Source: Chloroflexota bacterium (GTDB lineage: Bacteria; Chloroflexota; UBA11872). From it: a stretch of DNA of 64,000 nucleotides. Position 1 is the first letter of the stretch. Every line of letters begins with the position of its first letter. The stretch lies in the NCBI GenBank assembly GCA_022824495.1, contig JAJDZU010000014.1, forward strand, positions 1 through 64,000, written 5' to 3'. The translations under genes and the position numbers were made by a program. Positions 49,192-57,778 of this stretch are shown in pieces. A model generated the notes under the pieces. It saw nothing but the letters and a program-made list of their open reading frames with translations. It did not search any database and was not told the origin of the DNA.

Positions 49192-50055
49192 ATGCCCCCG
49201 AGCCGTAGCGACATGACAGCGGATGCAAACCACCCTATCGATGGGTTCAACGCGCGTCTCTGGCGTGAGGCCGAGGCGAAGCAATCCTGGGTCTGTTTGG
49301 GTCTTGACCTTGACTTGGAGCGTTTGCCTGCGGGCCTGCCTCGTTCGGTGGACGGGGCGCGTGCATTCCTGAACGAGGTCGTGGAGGCCTGCGCCGACGT
49401 GGTCTTGGCCTTCAAGCCGAACGTCCCGTTTTACCTGGCGCTGGGGCCAGACGGCTTGCGGCTACTGCGTGACCTGCGCGACGCAGTCGGCGACCGTGCG
49501 CTGCTTCTCGCGGACAACAAAGTCGGCGATGTGTCCGACACGTCCGAGCGATACGCCGATTTTCTTTTCGACTTCCTCGACGCCGACGCCATCACGTTCA
49601 ATCCGTGGGGCGGGCGCGACGCAATCCAACCCTTGATAGAGCGGCCCGATCGTGGCGCGTTCGCCTGGCTGCGCAGCAGCAATCCCGGCGCGGACGACCT
49701 GCAGGGGCTGATGACCGGCGACGGAGAGCCGGTGTATCTCCGACTGGCGAGGGGTCTGGCCGAATGGAATGAACTGGGAAACCTTGGAGTCGTGGTTGGC
49801 GCAACCCGTCCCGAAGATGTCGGCACGGTTCGCAAACTCGCAGCAGGCATGCCAATCCTCGCGCCCGGCGTTGGTGCCCAGGGGGGAGCGCTCGAGGCCA
49901 CGGTGAACGCCGGGTTTGGGCCGGCGCCCGAGGGTGTGCTCATTAACGCCGGACGCTCAGCGCTCTGGGCGGGCGATGGCCCGGACTATGCGGAAGCCGT
50001 GCGAAGCAAGGTTGAGGCAATGCGGTCGGCCATCGAGGAGGCCCGACCGGGCTGA
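49192..50055 (+). CDS. pyrF: orotidine 5-phosphate decarboxylase
   Basis: Last enzyme of UMP synthesis, 287 residues, TIM barrel of the longer (type 2, mycobacterial-like) PyrF group. Domain marks: VCLGLDLDLERLP, VVLAFKPNVPFYLALG and the catalytic loop LLADNKVGDVSDTSERYA, with Asp, Lys and Asp of the D-x-K-x2-D charge network. The phosphate site GVLINAGRSALWAG lies near the end. A second ATG seven codons later is an alternative start. No other pyr genes are adjacent. Confidence 0.9.
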   Translation: MPPSRSDMTADANHPIDGFNARLWREAEAKQSWVCLGLDLDLERLPAGLPRSVDGARAFLNEVVEACADVVLAFKPNVPFYLALGPDGLRLLRDLRDAVGDRALLLADNKVGDVSDTSERYADFLFDFLDADAITFNPWGGRDAIQPLIERPDRGAFAWLRSSNPGADDLQGLMTGDGEPVYLRLARGLAEWNELGNLGVVVGATRPEDVGTVRKLAAGMPILAPGVGAQGGALEATVNAGFGPAPEGVLINAGRSALWAGDGPDYAEAVRSKVEAMRSAIEEARPG

Positions 50056-50067
50056 CGAAGAGTCGGC

Positions 50068-51174
50068 TTAGGCTCTAACCGGCCAGGCGCCGAGGACGCG
50101 TGTGAGCACGGTCGATTCGGCCAGGACGTGCAGCGCGTCCTGGACGTGCGCATCGTCCGGATGCCCCATCATTTCCAGGAAGAAGATGTAGTCATCCGGT
50201 TTCAAGCGCGAGGGCCGCGACTGGATGAAGCTGAGATTCAAGTCATGGTCGCGAAGGCAACTCAACACGTCGTGCAGTGCCCCCACGCGATCATGCACGG
50301 CGACCATCAGCGCCATCTTGTCGCGGCCGGTTCGCGCGGCGGGCTTGTCGCCGATCACGTAAAAGCGGGTGCGGTTTGAGGCAATGTCCTGGATGTCCTG
50401 GTGCAAGACTTCCAGGCCAAAGGCCTCCGCCGCGCTGAGCGGTCCAATGGCGGCGGCGTCCGGTTCGCAGCCGGCCCGCCGGGCGGCTTCCGCGGTGCTT
50501 GCCACTTCGATGATGGGCGTTGTGCCGAGATGTCGCTCGATCCAGCCGCGGCACTGGGCGATGGCGTGTGGATGCGAGAAAACTCGGGCCCAGGCAGGTG
50601 ATTCTGCGAGCGCCAACAGGTTGTGCGAGACCGGAAGCTGAATCTCCGCCTGGATATACACCATGCGGGTCACGAAGAGATCCAGCGTTTCGCCGATCGT
50701 GCCGCTGGTGGTGTTCTCGATGGGAACTACGCCGGAAACGTGCGGCGAGCGGTCGACGAAGTCGAAAATGTCTCGGAATGAATTGAGCGGCGTCAGATCC
50801 GCGAGGCGTCCAAAGTACAGTTGCGCGGCCTGGTGGCTAAAGGTGTGGGGCGGGCCCAGATAGCCGACCCGGGGTGGCTCCTCGAGGCTCCGTGACGCGG
50901 CCATGATCTCGCGGTAGATCGCTTGGATGTGATCGTCGTCGTACGGGCCCGGGTTGATTGCCGTGACCCGTGCCAACACATCGCGCTCTCGCCCGGGATC
51001 GAAGACGGGGGTTCCAGCGTCCGCCTTGCGGTGGCCGATTTTTCGGACAAGCTCGGCGCGCTGCCCGAGCAGCGTGACCAATTCCTCATCCAGGGAGTCA
51101 ATGTCTCGCCGCAGATCGTCAAGCGACTCAGACACCACAGACTCCGGGCAGGCGCAGGGGCGCGATGCTATCAC
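50068..51174 (-). CDS. pheA: chorismate mutase/prephenate dehydratase (P-protein)
   Basis: Bifunctional enzyme converting chorismate to phenylpyruvate for phenylalanine. N-terminal AroQ chorismate mutase (about 17-95, DDLRRDIDSLDEELVTLLGQRAELVRKIG), prephenate dehydratase (about 98-275) with YLGPPHTFSHQAA, VVPIENTTSGTIGETLDL and NRTRFYVIG, and a C-terminal ACT domain (about 285-365) for feedback by phenylalanine. The conserved ESRP element of the ACT domain reads QSRP. Start is GTG at 51174; GTG at 51132 with GGAG just before is a good alternative. It follows the alpha-oxoamine synthase gene by 30 bases. Confidence 0.92.
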   Translation of the reverse strand: MIASRPCACPESVVSESLDDLRRDIDSLDEELVTLLGQRAELVRKIGHRKADAGTPVFDPGRERDVLARVTAINPGPYDDDHIQAIYREIMAASRSLEEPPRVGYLGPPHTFSHQAAQLYFGRLADLTPLNSFRDIFDFVDRSPHVSGVVPIENTTSGTIGETLDLFVTRMVYIQAEIQLPVSHNLLALAESPAWARVFSHPHAIAQCRGWIERHLGTTPIIEVASTAEAARRAGCEPDAAAIGPLSAAEAFGLEVLHQDIQDIASNRTRFYVIGDKPAARTGRDKMALMVAVHDRVGALHDVLSCLRDHDLNLSFIQSRPSRLKPDDYIFFLEMMGHPDDAHVQDALHVLAESTVLTRVLGAWPVRA

Positions 51175-51204
51175 CGCACGGCCGAATATCAGCGAAGCGA
51201 CGAG

Positions 51205-52377
51205 TTAGAGGTCGCGAATCGCCTCGCCGAAGGCGTCGATGGCCTGGGACAGATCCTCCCGGCTGTGGGCGGCGCTAACCATGGCCCGCACGCGCGCGGC
51301 GCCGCGCGGGACGGTTGGGAAGGCCACGCTTTGAACGAAAACACCTCGTTGCCGCAGGCGGTCGCTGAGGGCGTGCGCGCGCTCGGCTTCGCCGACGATG
51401 ACCGGGGTGATGGGCGTGGCACTGCGGCCAAGATCCATGCCCAGGTCGGACAGGCCCTGCTTGAAGAACCGGGCGTTGTCCCAGAGCTTTTCGACACGCT
51501 CGGGTTCTTCGCTCAGGACGCGGATAGCCGCGCGCGTTGCTTCAACCACCGCGGGGGGGTGCGAGGTGGAAAACAGCACGGGTCGGGCCGTCTGCGTCAA
51601 GTAGTCGCGCAGGGCCTGGCTGCCCGCGATGTAGCCGCCCATCGAGCCGATGGCCTTGGAGAGGGTGCCTAACTGAATGTGCACGCGACCGTGCAGGCCG
51701 AAGTGGTCGACGCTGCCGCGACCGCCGCGACCCAGCACACCGCTGCCGTGGGCGTCGTCCACCATGATCATTGCGCCGAACGCCTCGGCTGCGTCGCAAA
51801 TGTCGGGCAGAGGGGCGATGTCGCCATCCATGCTGAACACGCCGTCCGTAACCACCAGCTTGCGCTGATCGGGGGCGCAGGTCGCCAGTTGCTCGCGCAG
51901 CGAGTCGGCGTCCGCGTGAGCGAAGCGGCGGATCTCGGCCCGGCTGAGGCGACAGCCGTCAATGATGCTGGCGTGGTTCAGTTCGTCGCTGAGGATCACG
52001 TCGCCACGGCCGACCAGTGCCGGGATTGTGCCCAGGTTGCCCGCGAAGCCTGATTGAAAAACGAGCGTGGCTTCCACGCCTTTCCAGGCGGCAATTTCGG
52101 CTTCCAACTCCTGATGGACGTCCAGCGTGCCGGCGATCGTTCGGACAGCGCCGGCGCCGCCGCCCCACGTCTTGGCGCCAGCCATGGCCGCCTCGCGCAG
52201 GGCCGGATCGTTGGCCAACCCCAGGTAGTCGTTGGACGACATGTTGATGAGTTCACGGCCGCCGATGCGGATGCGCGGACCCTGCGGCGACTGTAAGACC
52301 GGCAATTGCCGGAACAGGCCGCGCTCGCGCAGCTCGCGTACGTGAGCGTCTACAAATCCCAGCGGGTCCATCGGCAT
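51205..52377 (-). CDS. alpha-oxoamine synthase (KBL/BioF family)
   Basis: PLP enzyme joining an amino acid with an acyl-CoA, 390 residues, fold type I. NMSSNDYLGLANDP, GTLDVHQELEAEIAAW, LSDELNHASIIDGCRLSRAEIRRFAHAD, VDDAHGSGVLGRGGRGS and the PLP lysine in GTLSKAIGSMGGYIAGS place it with 2-amino-3-ketobutyrate CoA ligase and 8-amino-7-oxononanoate synthase. It resembles the broad-specificity enzymes of thermophiles and Bacillus. No bio genes or threonine dehydrogenase are adjacent, so the product is left open. Upstream partner of pheA. Confidence 0.87.
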   Translation of the reverse strand: MPMDPLGFVDAHVRELRERGLFRQLPVLQSPQGPRIRIGGRELINMSSNDYLGLANDPALREAAMAGAKTWGGGAGAVRTIAGTLDVHQELEAEIAAWKGVEATLVFQSGFAGNLGTIPALVGRGDVILSDELNHASIIDGCRLSRAEIRRFAHADADSLREQLATCAPDQRKLVVTDGVFSMDGDIAPLPDICDAAEAFGAMIMVDDAHGSGVLGRGGRGSVDHFGLHGRVHIQLGTLSKAIGSMGGYIAGSQALRDYLTQTARPVLFSTSHPPAVVEATRAAIRVLSEEPERVEKLWDNARFFKQGLSDLGMDLGRSATPITPVIVGEAERAHALSDRLRQRGVFVQSVAFPTVPRGAARVRAMVSAAHSREDLSQAIDAFGEAIRDL

Positions 52378-52502
52378 TCCTCGGGGCGGCTCGGAGCCCT
52401 GTACCGCTGTAGCGTAGCGTCAACAGGGCATGTGCCTGTAGAGCGGCGTAAGATGCCGGATGCGCAGGCGCGATATCCGCGTGGCTGGGTTAGGAGAGGT
52501 CG

Positions 52503-52946
52503 GTGATTGAGGAGACCGCGAGCGTTGAACTCATGGCGCCTGTCAATACGATCTGGCAGCTGGTGAGCACGATCAACGACTGGCAGAAGTGGAACAGCAC
52601 GATTGAAGACGCCGAGCGGCTCACCGCCGGCAATTGGGTGCCCGGTTTCCGGTTTCGCCAGAAGACCGGGCGCGAGCGGATGACGTTCATCTACACGATT
52701 ACCGAGGTCGATCTGGGCCACTCGGCCTCGTGGACCGGGAGCAAGGCCGGACTAACACGCGGCATGTCAATCGAATTGCGTCCGGTCGAGGGCGGCACGG
52801 GCGTCCGGATTCGGCAGACCGTTTCCGGTCCGCGCACGCTGGGTCCGCTGGGCTTCTTCGCGCGATTCAGCTTGCGTCGCAACGTGCGCGGATGGACCCA
52901 GGGCCTGCGCAAGGCGCTGGCCGAAATGCCCACCACGGCGGTCTGA
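52503..52946 (+). CDS. SRPBCC family protein
   Basis: A 147-residue Bet v1/START-like protein from a GTG with AGGAGAGG before it. The sequence begins IEETASVELMAPVNTIWQLVSTINDWQKWNSTIEDAERL, has RFRQKTGRERMTFIYTITEVD and ends with helix NVRGWTQGLRKALAEM; this matches polyketide cyclase/dehydrase-like group members. Its stop is 2 bases before the IMPase start, so the two are probably one operon. Ligand unknown. Confidence 0.8.
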   Translation: MIEETASVELMAPVNTIWQLVSTINDWQKWNSTIEDAERLTAGNWVPGFRFRQKTGRERMTFIYTITEVDLGHSASWTGSKAGLTRGMSIELRPVEGGTGVRIRQTVSGPRTLGPLGFFARFSLRRNVRGWTQGLRKALAEMPTTAV

Positions 52947-52948
52947 GG

Positions 52949-53785
52949 ATGACGGGCCCGACCAACTTGGCCGGGCTGCTTGATGTCGCCGAGGCGGCCG
53001 CCCGCGCCGCGGGCGCCGAGCTGTTGCGGAGCTTTGAGTCCGAACTGCTGGGCGTGCAGTGGAAGACCTGGCAGGGCGAGCGCACGGTGGTCACGGACGC
53101 CGACTTTGCCGCCGACCGCGCGATTCGCGAGGTGCTGGCGGAGCGCGTGCCAACGCACACGGTCTATTCGGAGGAATTCGCGGACGACGAGGAGATCGAC
53201 GGGCCTGACGTCTGGGTGATCGACCCGCTGGATGGCACCGACAATTACTCGCGCGGGCAGCCGCAGTTTTGCGTGAGCGTGGCTCACACGCGCGATACGA
53301 AACCAGACGCCGCCGCGATCTATGACCCGGTGCGCGACGAGATGTTCACGGCCGTCGCCGATGGGCCAGCAAAGCTCGACGGCCGGCTGATTGAGGTGAC
53401 TGAACGCACCGATCCATCCGCGAGCACCGTGGCGTGGGCGCAGCGTGGGATCGACGCAGAGGATGATCGCCGCTATAACGCGGCGCTGGCCGAAGCGGCT
53501 CGCACATTTCACCGCGTGCGCCTCACCGGTTCCGCCGCGTTGGAAACGGCCTGGGTGGCGGCGGGTCGTTACGACGGCGCGATGTTCAGCACCGTCAAGT
53601 GGTGGGACCACGCGGGTGCCGGATTGCTGGTACAGCGAGCCGGCGGCCACGTCACGAACGTGCGAGGCGAGCCTGCGAGTTTCGCCAGCCGTCGCTGCAT
53701 TTTCAGTAACGGTCGGATCCACCAGGCCATCCTGGAGATTGCCGCTACCCACCGCCTGGAGCTTGCGTTTCCTATCGGCGGGTGA
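52949..53785 (+). CDS. inositol monophosphatase family protein
   Basis: Mg-dependent, Li-sensitive sugar phosphatase family, 278 residues from the ATG at 52949, only 2 bases after the previous stop. Metal sites: TVVTDADFAADRAI, VYSEEFADDE (Glu), DVWVIDPLDGTDNYSRGQPQFCVSVA (the signature DPLDGT), and VKWWDHAGAGLLVQRAGG (WDHAAG-type). Substrate could be myo-inositol phosphate, histidinol phosphate or another; RLTGSAALETAWVAAGRYDGAMF is close to the FIG/IMPase consensus. Confidence 0.88.
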   Translation: MTGPTNLAGLLDVAEAAARAAGAELLRSFESELLGVQWKTWQGERTVVTDADFAADRAIREVLAERVPTHTVYSEEFADDEEIDGPDVWVIDPLDGTDNYSRGQPQFCVSVAHTRDTKPDAAAIYDPVRDEMFTAVADGPAKLDGRLIEVTERTDPSASTVAWAQRGIDAEDDRRYNAALAEAARTFHRVRLTGSAALETAWVAAGRYDGAMFSTVKWWDHAGAGLLVQRAGGHVTNVRGEPASFASRRCIFSNGRIHQAILEIAATHRLELAFPIGG

Positions 53786-54115
53786 GGCTGTTGGCGCTTT
53801 CAAGCTGAGGAGCTTTGGTGCGACTGGATCCGAGGTCGATCTGATTCAAGGGGCCATGACGTCCGGCTGGCATGCGCATCGAACGCTGGCTTCTGGCTGA
53901 GGCCACTGAGGATTGTGAAACGCGAATCCAGAGGGACGCGTCTTGACGACTGTTGCAACGATGGTGGATGAACGCCGATTCATTGAATGCGCCTGATCGA
54001 GGTAACCCGCCGCTAGAATTGGTCATCTTGGTCCGGCAGTGTCAGCCGTGGTTCGTATCAGTTGGATACGGGCGGGCGCCGCAGTTGCCAGCCGGCTAGC
54101 TCCAGGGAGACACGG
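53786..54115. other. intergenic, no feature recognised
   Basis: About 330 bases between two plus-strand genes. Frames through it are short or antisense. No T-run hairpin, palindrome or RNA gene was identified; a CAGGGAG site near 54102 serves the next gene. Confidence 0.4.
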
Positions 54116-54547
54116 ATGTCGCTGAGCATCTATCTGAACTTTGACGGCAACTGCCGCGAAGCGTTTGAGTTTTACCGGTCGGTGTTTGGCGGGGACTTTG
54201 CGATCGTGCAGACGTTCGCGGACGGCCCGCCGGATATGGGCGTCCCCGAGGAGGCGAAGGGCCAGATCATGCACGTGTCGTACCCGATCGGCTCTAGCGT
54301 GCTGATGGGGAGCGACGTGATGCCCGGGTTTGGTCCGCCGCACGTGGCGGGCACGAATTTCTCGGTTTCCTACATGACGGAGAGCCGCGAGCAGACGGAC
54401 GAGTTTTTCGCGAAGATCTCCGAGGGCGGGACCGTACAGATGGCGCCGGCGGACATGTTCTGGGGGGCCTACTTCGGGGCGTGCACGGACAAGTTCGGGA
54501 TTACCTGGCAGTTCAACTGCGAGCACGGGGAGCCAGCAAGCTCGTAG
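54116..54547 (+). CDS. VOC superfamily protein, PhnB/YjdN-like
   Basis: A 143-residue protein from the ATG at 54116, where SLSIYLNFDGNCREAFEFYRSVFGGDFAIVQTFADGPP opens a PhnB-type VOC (glyoxalase/bleomycin resistance) fold. The ending SEGGTVQMAPADMFWGAYFGACTDKFGITWQFNC is the family's conserved C-terminal part. Despite the name PhnB, the family has no proven phosphonate role. Two other, distant VOC genes lie downstream on the minus strand. Confidence 0.88.
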   Translation: MSLSIYLNFDGNCREAFEFYRSVFGGDFAIVQTFADGPPDMGVPEEAKGQIMHVSYPIGSSVLMGSDVMPGFGPPHVAGTNFSVSYMTESREQTDEFFAKISEGGTVQMAPADMFWGAYFGACTDKFGITWQFNCEHGEPASS

Positions 54548-54784
54548 GGAACTTCCGGGTCTCGTCCGACGGACTGCTGGGGGCCGTGCCAAATGCCCGG
54601 CCCGCACACGCGGCCGATGCCCGGTTGACGGACAACTACCCCTCTGGCGGATCGCGACTCTAACAGGCGGCCGCCCCGCCAGAGGGGGCGTTGTATCCAG
54701 AGCCTGGGTGCCGTGTCTTGAGAGCCAAGCCGGCGTCGCAGCCTGACCGCTGCAAGCCGATACGACCCAATCGACTGGTGACTC
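54548..54784. other. convergent intergenic with long inverted repeat
   Basis: CCCCTCTGGCGG at 54639-54650 pairs with CCGCCAGAGGGG at 54676-54687, and pairing continues outward with two mismatches through GTTGT, giving about 19 paired bases around a 25-base loop. It lies between convergent genes, so a terminator or a small palindromic repeat remnant are both possible. Confidence 0.45.
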
Positions 54785-55153
54785 TTACACCTGGTTTTCG
54801 AACCAGAGGGGGTAGCCGTCGGGGTCGGTGACCCGGAATTGGAGCATGTCGTAGACCATGTTTTGGGGTTCGGTGGCGTGGATGCCGCGGGCTGTGAATT
54901 CGGCGTGGAGGGCGCGGGCGTCGTCGCAAAGGATGTAGAGCTCGGCGGCCTGGCCTTCGACGGGGGGTGGGACTTCGCCTGCGGCGATCTGGAGCATGAG
55001 GCTAACGGGACCGCGCTCCAGGCGGCACCAGGCGACGCCGTGGGGGCCTTCCCAGGAGGCGACCATCTCGAAGCCGAGGCCGTCGCGGTAGAAGGCGAGC
55101 GAGCGTTCCATATCGGTGACGTTGATCAGGGGCCAGATGGTCTGCAGGGTCAT
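54785..55153 (-). CDS. VOC superfamily protein
   Basis: A 122-residue glyoxalase/bleomycin-resistance fold protein. TIWPLINVTDMERSLAFYRDGLGFEMVASWEGPHGVAWCRLERG is the first beta-alpha-beta3 unit, and ELYILCDDARALHAEFTARGIHATEPQNMVYDMLQFRVTDPDGYPLWFEN the second, with the metal-type Glu near the end. Last gene of the minus-strand unit that includes the second VOC gene, 77 bases upstream. Confidence 0.87.
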   Translation of the reverse strand: MTLQTIWPLINVTDMERSLAFYRDGLGFEMVASWEGPHGVAWCRLERGPVSLMLQIAAGEVPPPVEGQAAELYILCDDARALHAEFTARGIHATEPQNMVYDMLQFRVTDPDGYPLWFENQV

Positions 55154-55230
55154 GTGGGAAGTCCGTTCAAGCGGGCGAGGTCGAGGCGGCGTTAGCCAAG
55201 ATTAGGCTGGTGGCGCCGGTCGAGAGGCCG

Positions 55231-55593
55231 CTAGCCGGCGGTGCCGTCTTTGCGTTGGTGGAGCCAGATGGGGTTGCCGTCGGGGTCGGCGATCATGGCG
55301 TTGAAGCAAGCCGGGGTGTCGCGGGTTTCGTGGAGGACGGTGGCGCCGGCCTGGCGGGCTTCCTCCAGGGCGGCGTCGACATCGTCGACGGCCAGGGCCA
55401 TGAGGACCTGGGGCGGGTGCAGACCCACGTGGGCGGGGGTGATGGCGACGGTGGTGGAGCCGGCCTGAAATTCGCGCCAGTCGTCGTCGTGGATTCCGGT
55501 TGGCGTGAGGCCAAGCACGTCACGGTAGAAGCGGGACGTCTCTTCGACGTCGGACGCGAGCGTCCAGATGAAGTCGACGCCCTTTACTTGCAT
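55231..55593 (-). CDS. VOC superfamily protein
   Basis: A 120-residue VOC domain protein: VDFIWTLASDVEETSRFYRDVLGLTPTGI, VLMALAVDDVDAALEEARQAGATVLHETRDTPACFNAMIADPDGNPIWLHQRK. Dioxygenase, glyoxalase or binding functions are all possible; a metal ligand pattern is incomplete. It follows the Gfo/Idh/MocA gene by 28 bases on the same strand, so they are probably co-transcribed. Confidence 0.87.
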   Translation of the reverse strand: MQVKGVDFIWTLASDVEETSRFYRDVLGLTPTGIHDDDWREFQAGSTTVAITPAHVGLHPPQVLMALAVDDVDAALEEARQAGATVLHETRDTPACFNAMIADPDGNPIWLHQRKDGTAG

Positions 55594-55621
55594 TTCGAGA
55601 TTCCCCGGGGTTTTTTGAACG

Positions 55622-56689
55622 TCAGGTCAGGGTACTTGGGTCGATCGGGCGCTGGGCGGCGTCGGAGGCGTAGGCAGCCAGGGACGCGCGAAGCACTTTG
55701 GTTGAGTCGTGGACGTCCAGGCGCGGCTGGCGACCGGCGAGGATGCCGTCGATGAAGTCGCGGGCAGCGCCCTTGAAGCCTTCGATCCAGTCCATGGGGA
55801 CCTGGTAGCTGACGGTTTCCGAGCCGGTATGCAGCATGACCGGCGGCAGGTCGAGCATTTCGCCGCTGCAGCGGGTGACCCAGATCAGGCCCTTTGTGCC
55901 CTGGATTTCGAAGAAGTCGTCGAGGGCATAGTAGGGGGCGCGGATGCGCATGTCGGGGGCTCTGGAGTATTCGAAGACGCACAGGCAGTTGGCGTCCTTG
56001 AACCGCCAGACGACGACGCTGGGCGCATCGACCATGTAGTCGTCGGTGCGGGTGACGGTGGCGCTGACAGACGCAGGTTCGCCGACCCACCACATGGCGG
56101 TGGCGTACTTGTGGGCACCCTCGTCGTAGAGCAGGCCGCCGGGGTTGAGCACGGGGTCGCGGCGCCAGGTGAGGGCGTCGGGCGCGAGGGGCAGGCGCTC
56201 GGATTCGGCCTCGACGCTGGTGACGACGACGCGCATGCGGACCATGTTGGGGTCGCCGATGACGCCGCTGGCGATGAGTTCCTTGGCCTTCATGAGCGGC
56301 GGGTAATAAAGAAAGTTCTCGGTTACGCGATAGAACGTGTCGGCCCTCTTGGCCGCTTCGGCGAGGCGGGCGGCTTCCCGGAGGTTGCGCGCCATGGGTT
56401 TCTGGCAGGAGACGTGCTTGCCGGCGTCGAGGGCGGCGATGGATTGATCGGCGTGGAGCGGGGTGGGCGTGAGGAGTTCGACGGCGTCGATTTCGGGGTC
56501 TTCGAGCACCTGGTCGTAGCTGGTGTAGATGCGGGGGGTGATGCCCCATTCGGCCGCGCGCTGCTCGGCGCGCTCGGGGGCGGGGTCGCAGAGGGCGGCG
56601 ACCTCGCATTGGGGATGTTCCAGGTAGCCGGGGGCGTTGAGCCTGGAGATGGTGCCGCAGCCGACGATGGCGAGGCGGACGTTGGTCAT
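55622..56689 (-). CDS. Gfo/Idh/MocA family oxidoreductase
   Basis: NAD(P)-dependent dehydrogenase-like enzyme, 355 residues. Rossmann turn VRLAIVGCGTISRLNAPGYLEHPQCEVAALCDPAPERA, then AVELLTPTPLHADQSIAALDAGKHVSCQKPMARNLREAARLAEA with the QKP variant of the usual EKP. C-terminal domain has VTENFLYYPPLMKAKELI, LLYDEGAHKYATAMWWVG and GTKGLIWVTRCSG. The glutamine in QKP is an uncommon but known variation. The neighbouring G1PDH-like dehydrogenase suggests a sugar or polyol route. Confidence 0.88.
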   Translation of the reverse strand: MTNVRLAIVGCGTISRLNAPGYLEHPQCEVAALCDPAPERAEQRAAEWGITPRIYTSYDQVLEDPEIDAVELLTPTPLHADQSIAALDAGKHVSCQKPMARNLREAARLAEAAKRADTFYRVTENFLYYPPLMKAKELIASGVIGDPNMVRMRVVVTSVEAESERLPLAPDALTWRRDPVLNPGGLLYDEGAHKYATAMWWVGEPASVSATVTRTDDYMVDAPSVVVWRFKDANCLCVFEYSRAPDMRIRAPYYALDDFFEIQGTKGLIWVTRCSGEMLDLPPVMLHTGSETVSYQVPMDWIEGFKGAARDFIDGILAGRQPRLDVHDSTKVLRASLAAYASDAAQRPIDPSTLT

Positions 56690-56722
56690 GGCCGACTCAG
56701 AGGGAATGGGCTCATGATCGAC

Positions 56723-57778
56723 TCAGGGTGCGTCGATCGCGTCCACCATCTGTTGAAACGACTGGTCGGAGAGCGAATTGAGGTGGAACCAGTTCCTAGC
56801 GTGTCCGAGGCGGTCGTTGAGTTCGTTGAGGTTGGCGAGGACGGCCTTCACTTCGTCCCAGGTGCAGCCGATGTCGGCGGGGCGGTAGCGGACCTGGCAG
56901 GCGTCGAGGAGTGACTTGGTTTCGTCGAAGCCCCACTCGTAGACGTAAGCGTTGATAAGGGCGCCGAGGGAGACGACTTCGGAGTGGATGAGCTCGTAGC
57001 CCTGGACCCACTCGAAGGCCATGACGAAGGTGTGGTCGATGCTGTGGGAGACCTTGAGGTCGTGGGTGGGGACGTCGTAGCGCTCGCGGTTGACTTCGCT
57101 GGCGATGCGGAGGGACTCGTCGTTGGGGCGGCCGTCGGCGTCCAGGCCGGCGGCGAAGTCCCGGCAGCGGCGGCGGACCCACTCGTGCGTGGCGTCGGCC
57201 ACCGATTGGTCCCACGGGATACCGTCCGTCTGGTTGTAGGCCCACCAGCGCCAGGAGCCGACGTGGCCGAGGATGCAGATGCACTCGCCCATGCCGGCGC
57301 GGTTGAGATGCGGGGGCGCGGCGGCGATGACGTCGAAGTCCAATAGCAGGTACTCGGGCGCAATGGTGTCGAAGTAGAACTGCCAGACGGGTTGACGTCG
57401 GAAGGCGACGGGGGCCTGGAAGATGGCGCCGGTGGAGACAATGGTGGGAAGCATGACCAGCGGCTTGCCGAGTTTCCAGGCGGCGACTTTGCCCACATCC
57501 AGGGCGTTGCCGCCGCCGATGGCGAGGACCAGGTCCGCGTCGGGGAGGCGCTGGATCAGGGCTTCGAGGTATTCCTCGTCCATGCCGCGCTGGAACTCGA
57601 GGGCGCGCGGGGGATGGGATAGCAGCGGCTCCACCACGTCCCAGGCGCTGGGCGAGGTGATGGCGATGTAGTCGGTGTATTGGGCCCCATGTTCCACCAG
57701 GATGCCGCGGCCGTAACGGGCGTCCCAGGTGCGGCTGTCGAGGTTCATGGGCGCGGTGGTGCTTGGGGTGTGGGGCAT
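56723..57778 (-). CDS. G1PDH/iron-alcohol-dehydrogenase superfamily protein
   Basis: A 351-residue dehydroquinate synthase-like fold protein. The cofactor part is DADLVLAIGGGNALDVGKVAAWKLGKPLVMLPTIVSTGAIFQ, the usual GGG-x-x-D-x-G-K. Metal ligands of the family may be in NRAGMGECICILGHVGS and SHSIDHTFVMAFEWVQG, followed by HSEVVSLGALINAYVYEWG. This is closest to sn-glycerol-1-phosphate dehydrogenase/AraM-like proteins, NAD(P)-linked enzymes acting on polyol phosphates. It may start at the second ATG (57748). First gene of the minus-strand group with Gfo/Idh/MocA and VOC genes. Confidence 0.82.
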   Translation of the reverse strand: MPHTPSTTAPMNLDSRTWDARYGRGILVEHGAQYTDYIAITSPSAWDVVEPLLSHPPRALEFQRGMDEEYLEALIQRLPDADLVLAIGGGNALDVGKVAAWKLGKPLVMLPTIVSTGAIFQAPVAFRRQPVWQFYFDTIAPEYLLLDFDVIAAAPPHLNRAGMGECICILGHVGSWRWWAYNQTDGIPWDQSVADATHEWVRRRCRDFAAGLDADGRPNDESLRIASEVNRERYDVPTHDLKVSHSIDHTFVMAFEWVQGYELIHSEVVSLGALINAYVYEWGFDETKSLLDACQVRYRPADIGCTWDEVKAVLANLNELNDRLGHARNWFHLNSLSDQSFQQMVDAIDAP

